The notes: a model not told the origin generated them from the sequence alone. A stretch of DNA of 16,301 nucleotides from Candidatus Saccharibacteria bacterium UBA6258 (GCA_002441145.1 DJVK01000007.1:103744-120044), one strand, 5' to 3'. Counted from the first letter of the stretch, positions 1-6,754 are shown. Numbers and translations are program-made.

Positions 1-278
1 AGGCGCAGTACCGTTCGGTCTACGCGTGCAATCTGTTCAAGTGGCCAGTCTGGCGCTATCGGTTGAATCTGAGCATCTAGCTCAGCCTGGACGCGAACGA
101 CACCATCTACTAAATCTTTGACGAATCCTGTATCTTCGATAGCTTCTTCGTACCGCTGGAGGTTACGAGAAAGGATTTCGGCTAAGTCTACAGTAGAGTC
201 TTCTGACTGAGTACGAAATTCGAATTCGTACAAAGTTTGAAGTGCGACGATACGTCCTAAGTGACGATTTGAGGCCAT
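1..278 (-). CDS. nusB: Transcription antitermination factor NusB (partial, C-terminus beyond window)
   Basis: NusB binds boxA RNA together with S10 (NusE) and supports processive transcription of rRNA operons. The visible 92 residues begin MASNRHLGRIVALQTLYEFE and contain FVKDLVDGVV and PDWPLEQIARVDRTVLR. These match the all-helical NusB fold; the WPLEQIARVDRxVLR segment is highly characteristic of the family. The reading frame is open to position 1, so roughly the last third is missing. The ATG at 276-278 is preceded only by a purine-rich AAAGAAAG, a weak ribosome binding site. The gene lies 49 bp downstream of rpmF on the same strand and has no promoter of its own that I can see, so it is probably co-transcribed. 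Identity rests on remembered family motifs, not on a search. Confidence 0.9.
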   Translation of the reverse strand, partial: MASNRHLGRIVALQTLYEFEFRTQSEDSTVDLAEILSRNLQRYEEAIEDTGFVKDLVDGVVRVQAELDAQIQPIAPDWPLEQIARVDRTVLR

Positions 279-327
279 TGTTTGGTTCTTTCTTTGTTAA
301 TTATCCCACTCTTAAAAAAGTAGCGAT

Positions 328-471
328 CTACTTCTTTTTGCCAGTTTCGTTCTTGGTCGTGCGCACCTTGATTGGTGACTTCGCGTTAACACGGCGAGCA
401 AGCTTGAGGACCAAGTGGCTGCGACGTAGACCAGTTTTTCGAGGGCTACTCTGTTTCTTAGGTTGTCCCAT
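328..471 (-). CDS. rpmF: 50S ribosomal protein L32, zinc-less short form
   Basis: L32 is a small protein of the large ribosomal subunit. The 47-residue product begins MGQPKKQSSPRKTGLRRSHL and continues LVLKLARRVNAKSPIKV. This is the basic N-terminal L32 pattern (PKK, then RR-[SA]-HL), ending in a lysine-rich tail. Typical bacterial L32 proteins are about 55-60 residues and often carry a CxxC...CxxC zinc ribbon. This one has no cysteine at all, so the zinc ribbon is absent. I chose the ATG at 469-471 because AAGGAG lies about 8 nt upstream and because the longer in-frame extension would run over the promoter at 512-540. It is the first gene of a probable rpmF-nusB unit. Confidence 0.9.
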   Translation of the reverse strand: MGQPKKQSSPRKTGLRRSHLVLKLARRVNAKSPIKVRTTKNETGKKK

Positions 472-511
472 GAAATGTTCTCCTTTTCTAGGTTGTATAA
501 AACTTAGCTCA

Positions 512-540
512 ATTATACCCCATATATCAGCTTTTAACAA
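512..540 (-). promoter_or_regulatory. Sigma-70-type promoter of rpmF-nusB
   Basis: On the minus strand TTGTTA (535-540) and a perfect TATAAT (512-517) are separated by 17 bp. Transcription should start near 505, giving a leader of roughly 35 nt that holds the AAGGAG ribosome binding site. It diverges from the promoter at 572-600. Confidence 0.75.
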
Positions 541-571
541 GGGTAATCAGTATCTATGACAGTAAAATATA

Positions 572-600
572 TTGACGCAACATGGCTTTAGTGGTTTAAT
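572..600 (+). promoter_or_regulatory. Promoter abutting the lipoprotein start codon
   Basis: TTGACG (572-577), a 17-bp spacer and TTTAAT (595-600) form a good sigma-70-type promoter. Only 6 nt separate the -10 box from the ATG at 607, so the expected start of transcription coincides with the start codon. No Shine-Dalgarno sequence is present. The mRNA is predicted to be leaderless. Confidence 0.7.
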
Positions 601-606
601 AACGCT

Positions 607-954
607 ATGAAGACACCCGAAACAGGTGGACGCTCGCTTTATGAGCGACTTTCGCGCCCAGTAGCTATCGCGCTTATTGGGGGCGTGGCATTCGCTGGTT
701 GCAGTAGCCAACGCGAGCCATCAGGACCAACAAAAATAGTTAAAGCCGAGAAGGGTGACACCTTACGCGATATCGTTAACCAAGAATGTGGCACGCTTGC
801 TCTGCTACCACCTGAACTTTTGTTTATAGGAGCAAAAAAACGCATCATGGAACTTGAGGGTAACGAATTTGACCCTGAGAAACCGCTCCCGACAGGCACT
901 CCTGTTATATTTGAAGAATCTACGTGCGCCGAGAGCGGCTATCCAACCGAATAA
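607..954 (+). CDS. Putative lipoprotein with LysM-like segment
   Basis: The 115-residue product has a type II signal peptide. A basic N-terminus (ending ERLSRP) is followed by the hydrophobic VAIALIGGVAFAG and a lipobox, FAGC, with Cys at about residue 32. The cysteine should be lipidated and the mature protein anchored on the outside of the membrane. The remainder contains VKAEKGDTLRDIVNQEC near residues 45-61 and PLPTGTPVIFEE near the end. The GDTLxxI...L.xGTxV pattern resembles a LysM domain, which binds peptidoglycan or chitin, although the central part is longer than usual. Two further cysteines (about 61 and 108) could form a disulfide. The gene is divergent from rpmF and monocistronic. 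The lipoprotein call is good; the LysM call is tentative. Confidence 0.75.
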   Translation: MKTPETGGRSLYERLSRPVAIALIGGVAFAGCSSQREPSGPTKIVKAEKGDTLRDIVNQECGTLALLPPELLFIGAKKRIMELEGNEFDPEKPLPTGTPVIFEESTCAESGYPTE

Positions 955-968
955 TAGACGCACGTTTA

Positions 969-997
969 TTGACTTTTTATTGCGTTTATGCTATAAT
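969..997 (+). promoter_or_regulatory. Strong sigma-70-type promoter of the 1062-1349 gene
   Basis: TTGACT (969-974), a 17-bp spacer and a perfect TATAAT (992-997) predict transcription from about 1003-1004. The first transcribed bases contain ACTGGGC-CCC-GCCCGGT, which would form a 7-bp hairpin (with one G-U pair) at the 5' end of the RNA. Confidence 0.8.
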
Positions 998-1061
998 GAA
1001 GCTACTGGGCCCCGCCCGGTAGAACCCGTACAACTCGACTCGCAACAGAAAGAGGTCCACT

Positions 1062-1349
1062 ATGGGCATCACGATTATCATTATCGCCCTCATGCTTCTC
1101 GGCAGCTGGCTAATTACACTGCTCCCGACGTCAACGCGCAGGGATCACGAGAGCTTCGTGGAGCTCACCGGCACGGTGAGTATCGTATCGCTCGGGTTCG
1201 TGGCGTTCTGGCTCGTTTTCGGGCTTCCCCGTGGCCAGTCCCCAGCCTTCTCCCTGATTCCTCTCTCGCTGCTCGGCGTCATCGCCGGCCTCATTGCCCT
1301 ACGGGCAAATAAGGTGTACAAGTCGCGTTATGGGTCGAACCCCGCCTGA
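1062..1349 (+). CDS. Small GC-rich membrane protein, unknown function
   Basis: This 95-residue protein is nearly all membrane. Hydrophobic segments lie at about residues 2-21, 38-57 and 63-80, and the short tail is basic (KVYKSRYGSNPA). I recognise no family. The ATG is preceded by GAGGT with 5-nt spacing, a good Shine-Dalgarno site, and the transcript has a leader of about 58 nt, unlike the leaderless genes nearby. Codon choice is rich in CTC, GGC, ATC and CGG and clearly more GC-rich than leuS or the lipoprotein gene. Its TGA stop sits in the loop of the terminator hairpin. Own promoter, own ribosome binding site, own terminator and a different base composition suggest a self-contained and perhaps acquired cassette. 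Confidence 0.7.
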   Translation: MGITIIIIALMLLGSWLITLLPTSTRRDHESFVELTGTVSIVSLGFVAFWLVFGLPRGQSPAFSLIPLSLLGVIAGLIALRANKVYKSRYGSNPA

Positions 1350-1386
1350 AAGGGCGGGGTCTTCCCCTTTTTTAGGGGCTTTTTTA
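1339..1386. terminator. Double-hairpin terminator between the 1062-1349 gene and leuS
   Basis: The stem ACCCCGCC (1339-1346) pairs with GGCGGGGT (1353-1360) around the TGA stop. A second hairpin, CCCC (1364-1367) with GGGG (1375-1378), runs directly into T6 (1380-1385). It is a clear intrinsic terminator for the plus-strand gene. The leuS stop codon overlaps its far end, so it may also end leuS transcripts coming the other way. Confidence 0.85.
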
Positions 1387-3819
1387 TTTAACGACGATGT
1401 TGAGCAATTTGCCTTTAACGTAAATCATCTTAAGTGGCTGCTGTTCGCCAACGAACTTAGCAACGTTCAAGTCTTGCAATGCGGCTTGCTTTACTTCATC
1501 TTCACTCGCATCAGCATCGACGGTCAATTTAGCGCGTAACTTGCCGTTTACCTGAACAATAACAGTAATCGTATCAGCGACAAGGTATTCATCGTTCCAA
1601 GCTGGCCAACCGGCATCTTCTAGTGCCGATTCGTTACCGAGTATCTGCCATAATTCAGCACCCATGTGCGGCGCCATTGGCGCAAGCAATCGAGTAAGTG
1701 AATTGAGTGCTTCGTCCCACTCTTCACCTGCAAAACCTTGTACCTTTAATTTATATAGGTCGTTTACATATTCCATCATGGCGGCGATGGCGGTATTAAA
1801 GCTGAGCCGGTGATAATCGTCTGTCACCTTTTTAATCGTGCGATGTGTTGCCGTTCGTAATTCTACTGCGTGTAGTGGCTCGCCACTTCTGTCGGCACTC
1901 GCAAATTCTTGCTGCAATGTCCAAACACGGTTCAAGAACCTGTAAATACCGGCGATACCGGTTGAACTCCAGTTTGCGTTAAGATCTATCGGTCCAAGGA
2001 ACAACAAGAACACGCGCAGTGCATCGGCGCCGTAACCTTGGTCAATAACGTCAAGCGGGTCGACAACGTTGCCCTTGCTCTTGCTCATCTTAGTGCCATC
2101 TTCGGCCTGAATTAAGCCGTGGTAAACAAGTTTTTTGACGGGTTCCTTAAAGTCAACGAGCCCCATATCTTTAAAGACGTGCGTCCAAAACCGAACGTAT
2201 AGCAAGTGCGCGACAGCGTGGTCGCCACCAACATACATATCAAGCGGTGCCCAGTAATTTGCTTTCACAGAATCCCAAGGAGCTGTCGCATTTTGCGGAT
2301 CGGTATAACGAAGCAAGTACCAGCTACTACACGCGTAACCATCCATAGTGTCGGTTTCGCGCATGGCAGGGCCGCCACAAGTTGGGCAGGTTGTATTCAC
2401 CCAGTCGGTTTCGCGAGCAAGTACAGATTTGCCATCACCCTTAGGTGCGTAATCTTCGACTTCGGGCAAAACTACAGGTAGTTGGTCTTCGGGTACGGCA
2501 ACTGCGCCGTGTTCCGGACAGTGAATAATCGGGATAGGTGCGCCCCAATAGCGTTGACGGCTCAAAAGCCAGTCGCGCATTTTGTAAGTAACCTTTGCTT
2601 TGCCACGACCCTCTTGTTCGAGCCAGCCTACAATCTGCTCCCGTGCGTCGCTCGAACTCATGCCATCGTAGATGCCAGAATTAATCAGCGCACCTTCGCC
2701 GTGGTAGCATTGTTCGGCTGTGTCGTGTGGCTTTTCGATAACTTCGATAATTGGTAATTCAAACTTAGTGGCAAACTCGAAGTCGCGTTCGTCATGCGCA
2801 GGCACACCCATCACGGCGCCTGTGCCATAGCCGCTCAAAACGTAGTCTGCAACCCAAATTTGCATACGCTCACCCGTAGCCGGGTTGGTAGCGTGCGCGC
2901 CAGTAAAGACGCCTGTCTTTTCTTTGCCTTCGCTCATGCGTTCGATTTCAGACTTTTTAAGCGCTTCGGCGACATATGATTCGACAGCTGCTTTGGTGTC
3001 ATCGTTAACAATATCTTTAATAAGCGCGTGTTCAGGTGCAAGTACAAGGAACGTCGCGCCAAACAGCGTGTCGGGGCGAGTAGAAAATACCGTTACTTCG
3101 GCTTCATGCTCGGCAAGAACAAAGGTAATTTCGGCACCCTCAGATTTACCAATCCAGTTTTGCTGTGCGACCTTAATCTTGTTTGGCCAATCTAATCCAT
3201 CAATTTCTTCAAGTAATGCATCGGCATAGTCAGTGATCTTTAAGAACCACTGTTTCATTGATTTCTTGACGACGTCATTGTCACAGCGCCAACATTTACC
3301 GTTAATAACCTGCTCGTTGGCAAGCACAGTCTTGTCGACTGGGCACCACCACTGCATTGATTCTTTTTGATACGCTAGGCCGCGTTTAAAGAATTCGGCA
3401 AAAATCCACTGCGTCCAGCGGTAATATTCTGGGTCGCTGGTGTTGATTTCGCGACTCCAGTCGAGACTCGTGCCCATCCGATTAAGCTGATTCTTGAAGT
3501 TAGCAATGTTAGTCTTCGTCACGACGGCCGGAGCGGTGCCGGTTTTAATTGCGTAGTTTTCGGCAGGCAAACCGAACGCGTCCCAGCCCATCGGGTTGAG
3601 TACGTTATAGCCGCGCTGGCGATAAAAACGTGCGACGGAGTCGACAATAGCATGCTCAAAGGCATGACCGGTGTGCATGCCTGCACCACTAGGGTATGGG
3701 AACATGCACGAAAGATAGAATTTTTGCTTAGCAGAATCGTCTGGCGCATCGTATCGATGCTCGTTGGCCCAGACTTGCTGCCACTTTGGCTCTATTTCGG
3801 ATGGATTATATCGTTTCAT
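1384..3819 (-). CDS. leuS: Leucyl-tRNA synthetase
   Basis: This class I synthetase charges tRNA-Leu with leucine. The 811-residue length is normal for bacterial LeuRS. The HIGH-type signature is PYPSGAGMHTGH (about 41-52) and the KMSKS loop is GTKMSKSKGN (about 575-584). The CP1 editing domain that hydrolyses mischarged tRNA is present, with STRPDTLFGATF near 246 and GTGAVMGVPAHDERD near 332. Cysteines CPVD (159) and CWRC (176/179) form a zinc-binding knuckle, and CPTC (478/481) another. WLLSRQRYWGAPIP near 417 is typical. It follows murF by 34 bp on the same strand. There is no properly spaced ribosome binding site; a TGA-TATACT extended -10 box ends 8 nt before ATG. No damage is seen. Confidence 0.98.
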   Translation of the reverse strand: MKRYNPSEIEPKWQQVWANEHRYDAPDDSAKQKFYLSCMFPYPSGAGMHTGHAFEHAIVDSVARFYRQRGYNVLNPMGWDAFGLPAENYAIKTGTAPAVVTKTNIANFKNQLNRMGTSLDWSREINTSDPEYYRWTQWIFAEFFKRGLAYQKESMQWWCPVDKTVLANEQVINGKCWRCDNDVVKKSMKQWFLKITDYADALLEEIDGLDWPNKIKVAQQNWIGKSEGAEITFVLAEHEAEVTVFSTRPDTLFGATFLVLAPEHALIKDIVNDDTKAAVESYVAEALKKSEIERMSEGKEKTGVFTGAHATNPATGERMQIWVADYVLSGYGTGAVMGVPAHDERDFEFATKFELPIIEVIEKPHDTAEQCYHGEGALINSGIYDGMSSSDAREQIVGWLEQEGRGKAKVTYKMRDWLLSRQRYWGAPIPIIHCPEHGAVAVPEDQLPVVLPEVEDYAPKGDGKSVLARETDWVNTTCPTCGGPAMRETDTMDGYACSSWYLLRYTDPQNATAPWDSVKANYWAPLDMYVGGDHAVAHLLYVRFWTHVFKDMGLVDFKEPVKKLVYHGLIQAEDGTKMSKSKGNVVDPLDVIDQGYGADALRVFLLFLGPIDLNANWSSTGIAGIYRFLNRVWTLQQEFASADRSGEPLHAVELRTATHRTIKKVTDDYHRLSFNTAIAAMMEYVNDLYKLKVQGFAGEEWDEALNSLTRLLAPMAPHMGAELWQILGNESALEDAGWPAWNDEYLVADTITVIVQVNGKLRAKLTVDADASEDEVKQAALQDLNVAKFVGEQQPLKMIYVKGKLLNIVVK

Positions 3820-3827
3820 TACCCTCT

Positions 3828-3836
3828 AGTATATCA
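3828..3836 (-). promoter_or_regulatory. Extended -10 promoter at the leuS start
   Basis: On the minus strand TGA-TATACT is an extended -10 element whose end lies 8 nt before the leuS ATG, so the start of transcription would fall within one or two bases of the start codon. No convincing -35 is visible. It sits in the 34-bp gap after murF, so leuS can probably be expressed both from it and by read-through. Confidence 0.5.
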
Positions 3837-3853
3837 GAGGTCGTAAGTGCGTG

Positions 3854-5134
3854 CTACTTGAAGCGCGAGAAGTACCCGTCTTTGGCCTTCATCCATTCTT
3901 CAGATTGACGTACAAGTTCATCGTCTTCGGTTAAGTTACATAAAATCTTTACAGCTTCTTCAAGATAAATGCCGCCCTGCGATCCCTTGACCAAAATGAC
4001 AGCCCCTGGTTCGGTAACGCTGCGAACGAACTCGCCTGCTTCAATAGCATCACGGCAGACTTTTACTTGGCAGCCCCGTTGTCTTGCTGCTGGCGCTAAA
4101 TGGTTCGCTGCTTCATCGCCAACCACAACAACCCAGGCTAGTAGGCCAGGATCACAAAGCATACCAAGCGTTTCGTGTTCGGACTGGCTGGTTTCGCCAA
4201 GTTCATTCATACTCCCCAATACCGCAATCCGTTGTGGTGCCTGATTAAACGAGTACAGTGTTTGCAATGCCGCCGCTGCAGCTGCTGGGCTAGAATTATA
4301 GGTGTCGTCTATAATTATCGTGCCGTCAATGCCGTGCATTACGTTCATACGCCCTGGCACGGGCTTGATAAGCGCCAAGCCACTGACGATGTCTGCTGGC
4401 GTCAAGCCCATCAACAGACCTGCCGCTATAGCGCCCATTACAGGTCGCAAACTGTGCTCGCCAAGTACATTGATCGTTACCGGGAATGACTCGTGGTTAA
4501 CTGCGATAATCGAACCACGATATCCAGTTTCGACATCGTAATCCATCTGTTCAAAACGGTATTCAGCCGCACCCGTCGTGCCGTACGTACTAAAGTTCGG
4601 GTTAGTTTCGTAATCTGCGTACCGGCTATCCACGTCATCGCGGTTGATCAGCACGAACTTAGAAAAGTCCGACACGCTCATCTCTTCTTTGGCGACTGCG
4701 TCCATGGTGCCAAAAAATTCCATATGTTCTGGAGTGATTGCCGTTAGTAATGCAACGTCTGGGCTTAGGTAATGACCAAACTTAGCCAAATCACCCGGCT
4801 GGTCAGTACCGAGCTCTTGGATAATTACATCAACATCCGTCGCACTGCGAACGCGCTGTCGTGCAGCCCTAAAGATACTCACCCACGCGCCCACGCTATG
4901 CAGGCTTGTCGGATAATCGATACCGAGTATCGCTAACGGTGCGGCAATCTCGGTGTTATGGTTACCTTCGTGCATGCGCACCCGATAGCGCTGTGACAAC
5001 AGGCTCGCAAGAGCGCGTTTGGTACTTGTTTTTCCAACACTACCCGTCACGACGATTAATCGTACTTCTGAGTGTTTTGCAAAATAACGACGAACGTAGT
5101 GTTCTAAAATTTTCTGGATAATAGCTTTGAACAT
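3854..5134 (-). CDS. murF: MurF-type UDP-MurNAc-tripeptide--D-Ala-D-Ala ligase lacking the N-terminal domain
   Basis: MurF joins D-Ala-D-Ala to UDP-MurNAc-tripeptide in the cytoplasm, the last soluble step of peptidoglycan precursor synthesis. The 426 residues carry the Mur ligase P-loop VTGSVGKTSTK (about 29-39), GNHNTEIAAPLAIL (about 57-70), AITPEHMEFFG near 132, the MurF-like DDTYNSSPAAAAAAL near 277, RIAVLGSMNELGE near 303 and ILVKGSQGGIYLEE near 380. In E. coli-type MurF about 100 residues, forming the substrate-binding domain, precede the P-loop; here only about 28 do. Another Mur or MurT-like ligase is conceivable, but the central and C-terminal motifs favour MurF. No Shine-Dalgarno site precedes the ATG. 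It lies 42 bp after the HD gene and 34 bp before leuS. ddl, 9 kb away, makes its co-substrate. Confidence 0.88.
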   Translation of the reverse strand: MFKAIIQKILEHYVRRYFAKHSEVRLIVVTGSVGKTSTKRALASLLSQRYRVRMHEGNHNTEIAAPLAILGIDYPTSLHSVGAWVSIFRAARQRVRSATDVDVIIQELGTDQPGDLAKFGHYLSPDVALLTAITPEHMEFFGTMDAVAKEEMSVSDFSKFVLINRDDVDSRYADYETNPNFSTYGTTGAAEYRFEQMDYDVETGYRGSIIAVNHESFPVTINVLGEHSLRPVMGAIAAGLLMGLTPADIVSGLALIKPVPGRMNVMHGIDGTIIIDDTYNSSPAAAAAALQTLYSFNQAPQRIAVLGSMNELGETSQSEHETLGMLCDPGLLAWVVVVGDEAANHLAPAARQRGCQVKVCRDAIEAGEFVRSVTEPGAVILVKGSQGGIYLEEAVKILCNLTEDDELVRQSEEWMKAKDGYFSRFK

Positions 5135-5142
5135 ATACGCTT

Positions 5143-5171
5143 ATGATACCGCACTGAGGATGATTGATAAA
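5143..5171 (-). promoter_or_regulatory. Candidate murF promoter next to its start codon
   Basis: On the minus strand TTTATC (5166-5171), a 17-bp spacer and TATCAT (5143-5148) precede the murF ATG by 8 nt. The -35 is weak. The arrangement matches the close-set -10 boxes seen at leuS and several other genes, and murF has no Shine-Dalgarno sequence. Confidence 0.4.
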
Positions 5172-5176
5172 GTCGG

Positions 5177-5782
5177 CTAGGCTTTTACGGCAACCCGTAG
5201 TTCGACTATCAACGCGGCAAGCATTGGCAATAACGGGCAATCGGGCTGGCGCAATACGCCTATTTCGAATACCGATTCGTACCACCATAACTGCTCTGCG
5301 GGCCCGCTACTAAAGTTTTGCCATATCTCATCACCTAGTGCTTTATGATGATGCAATGTATCTTTAAGATTACTAATCTTATCCGCCAGAGCAATCACAA
5401 CAGATTCCTCTGGGGCTTCGTCTTTTAACCGCGCTAGGTACGCTACTTTACATTCATGACGGTCTTCAATCGTGGGATCTTTGGTTACTCCCCAAATGAT
5501 TCGTGCAACATTTGCACCAAATAATTCTTCTATTTCTTCTAGCGTGATTTCGGTATCTTCTACCGAGTCGTGCCCTAGCGCAGCAATCCTCGTATCACGA
5601 TCGGCCGTAACCATAGCAACCAGTTGCCATGTTTCATACGGGTGTTTAATAAACGGCTCTTCATCAATTTTACGGATTTGCTGTTGATGTAATGTCGCAA
5701 AAAAGTTAAGCGCTTTCCATTCTTCATCGGGCATGCGGATATGGATGTCAGGTAGTGTACGTAAATGGTCGTGTTTAGGCAC
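5177..5782 (-). CDS. HD-domain hydrolase of the RelA/SpoT-N-terminal (MESH1-like) type
   Basis: The 201-residue protein resembles the (p)ppGpp hydrolase half of RelA/SpoT enzymes. It shows LHQQQIRKIDEEPFIKHPYE (H at about 32 and 47), the paired ALGHDSVEDTE (HD at about 71-72, ED at 75-76), LEEIEELFGANVARIIWGVT, and ALADKISNLKDTL with the last metal ligand Asp near 134. These match the known pattern HP...LLHDxxEDT...ADxxxN of metal-dependent HD phosphohydrolases. There is no synthetase, TGS or ACT domain, so it would be a stand-alone small hydrolase. The GTG start at 5780-5782 is chosen because AAAGGAA lies 5 nt upstream. It heads the HD-murF-leuS block. Substrate (ppGpp, another nucleotide, or none) cannot be read from the sequence. 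Confidence 0.8.
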   Translation of the reverse strand: MPKHDHLRTLPDIHIRMPDEEWKALNFFATLHQQQIRKIDEEPFIKHPYETWQLVAMVTADRDTRIAALGHDSVEDTEITLEEIEELFGANVARIIWGVTKDPTIEDRHECKVAYLARLKDEAPEESVVIALADKISNLKDTLHHHKALGDEIWQNFSSGPAEQLWWYESVFEIGVLRQPDCPLLPMLAALIVELRVAVKA

Positions 5783-5968
5783 GTCGTTCCTTTCAATACC
5801 CTCTATAACAAAAACGGCACGAATGTTTGTTTTATCCGTGTCCGTGGCGAGCAGGTGCTTTTTTAAACAGATGCCCTATATTCATAGTATATTCTTATTT
5901 ATTTATGCTGTACACCGCGTTTTTTTGCGCAAAATACCCACCTCTGTATTTTTAACTCTCTCAAGGTA

Positions 5969-5997
5969 TTGCCTTAGGCGCTTCGACAAGCTATAAT
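5969..5997 (+). promoter_or_regulatory. Promoter of tRNA-Gly(GCC)
   Basis: TTGCCT (5969-5974), a 17-bp spacer and perfect TATAAT (5992-5997) lie 12 bp before the tRNA. The rest of the 5783-6009 intergenic region is AT-rich and shows no further gene. Confidence 0.7.
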
Positions 5998-6009
5998 ATG
6001 ACACATTAT

Positions 6010-6085
6010 GCGGGTATAGCTCAGTTGTTAGAGCGCATCCTTGCCAAGGATGAGGCCAGGAGTTAGAGTCTCCTTACCCGCACCA
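6010..6085 (+). tRNA. trnG: tRNA-Gly (anticodon GCC)
   Basis: The 76-nt cloverleaf has acceptor GCGGGTA/TACCCGC, D-stem GCTC/GAGC, anticodon stem CATCC/GGATG around loop TTGCCAA (anticodon GCC), T-stem AGGAG/CTCCT and an encoded ACCA end. The D-loop is AGTTGTTA and the T-loop TTAGAGT. Position 19 is therefore T instead of G and position 56 is A instead of C, which keeps a Watson-Crick 19-56 tertiary pair as U-A. The other tRNA-Gly in the window has the same exchange; tRNA-Phe does not. A terminator begins within the encoded ACCA end. Confidence 0.97.
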
Positions 6086-6122
6086 AGATATGAACCCACC
6101 CTGTGTGGGTTTTTATCTTGGT
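6082..6122 (+). terminator. Terminator of tRNA-Gly(GCC), stem starting in the ACCA end
   Basis: The 18-nt arms 6082-6099 (starting ACCAAGATA) and 6105-6122 (ending TATCTTGGT) pair with two mismatches around CCTGT, and a run of five T (6110-6114) lies in the descending arm. The upper stem AACCCAC/GTGGGTT followed by TTT would act as an intrinsic terminator. The left arm includes the last four bases of the tRNA. Confidence 0.75.
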
Positions 6123-6130
6123 CTGAGATT

Positions 6131-6147
6131 GACTCTAACTCCTGGCC
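6131..6147 (-). repeat. Inverted 17-bp copy of the tRNA-Gly(GCC) T-arm
   Basis: GACTCTAACTCCTGGCC at 6131-6147 is the exact reverse complement of 6054-6070, the variable loop, 5' T-stem and T-loop of the tRNA just upstream. The two copies flank the tRNA terminator hairpin, so the whole 6054-6147 stretch can fold as one long interrupted hairpin. GC-rich DNA begins immediately after the copy. Confidence 0.8.
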
Positions 6148-6272
6148 GACCCGAAGACGCTAGTCCGTAATTGACGTATTGGAGTCTTTATGACAAAGTG
6201 TATACATCTTTTGTCGAGGCAACTCCAAAAGAGTACCCCGACAAGCAGACAACACGAGACAAGGAGAGCATC

Positions 6273-6698
6273 ATGACCGACGTGCGGCCTCAGCCACAAC
6301 CCACACCCACCACGACCACGTTCGTGGCCTACCTGCGGCCTGGAGTCGTCATCTCGGAGGAATCGAACCGAGTAGTCCCCACGCGCAGCCCACTGCGGGA
6401 CGCTCAGTCGGCCCCCGACACGGCATACGCGTTCTACTACTTCGACATCCTCAAGACGAACATCGAGATCGACGGCGAATCGGTCGAGTTCCAGAGCCGT
6501 CAACGACGCAACCCGAGCAGGCTGTACTACATCGATGGCAAACTGTACGGACGGCGCGGTAGCGACGTGATCTCCGGCAGCGCTGAAAGGTTGCGGTACG
6601 AACACGACAACAACGGCCAGCCCTTGCAGGTGCTGTGTCGAAGGGGCAACCTGATGCCGTTCGACCCCGACACCGACGAGCTGATCGCAACTCGGTAA
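6273..6698 (+). CDS. GC-rich hypothetical protein, 141 residues
   Basis: I do not recognise this protein. It has a Pro/Thr-rich N-terminus (QPQPTPTTTTF), no signal peptide and no membrane segment. It is polar and highly charged, with YAFYYFDILKTNIEIDGESV near 55-74 and RLYYIDGKLYGRRGSDVIS near 85-103, suggesting a compact beta-rich cytoplasmic protein. The ATG at 6273 is preceded by AAGGAG with 6-nt spacing, which decides the start over an in-frame TTG at 6171. Codons are strongly GC-ending, unlike the surrounding genes but like the 1062-1349 gene. It lies just downstream of tRNA-Gly and the inverted T-arm copy, and is followed by two perfect hairpins. Transfer into a tRNA-flanking site is a reasonable inference, not proven. 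Confidence 0.65.
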   Translation: MTDVRPQPQPTPTTTTFVAYLRPGVVISEESNRVVPTRSPLRDAQSAPDTAYAFYYFDILKTNIEIDGESVEFQSRQRRNPSRLYYIDGKLYGRRGSDVISGSAERLRYEHDNNGQPLQVLCRRGNLMPFDPDTDELIATR

Positions 6699-6717
6699 TC
6701 TCTGCCCACTATCCGCT

Positions 6718-6754
6718 GGTGGACGTGATGCGCACTACTCGCATCACGTCCACC
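6718..6754 (+). terminator. Perfect 15-bp hairpin after the GC-rich gene
   Basis: GGTGGACGTGATGCG (6718-6732) and CGCATCACGTCCACC (6740-6754) are perfect complements around a 7-nt loop, 19 bp after the stop codon of the 6273-6698 gene. Only a short T-run (GTTTCT) follows, as in many terminators of GC-rich bacteria. A recombination or protein-binding role is possible. Confidence 0.6.

Noticed and set aside
472..540. N-terminal extension of L32 by 23 residues
   Set aside because: It would run across the TTGTTA-N17-TATAAT promoter, and the internal ATG at 469-471 has an AAGGAG site and matches the family start.
6171..6272. TTG start extending the GC-rich hypothetical protein by 34 residues
   Set aside because: The ATG at 6273 has AAGGAG at ideal spacing, while the TTG has none; composition in the extension is also less GC-rich.
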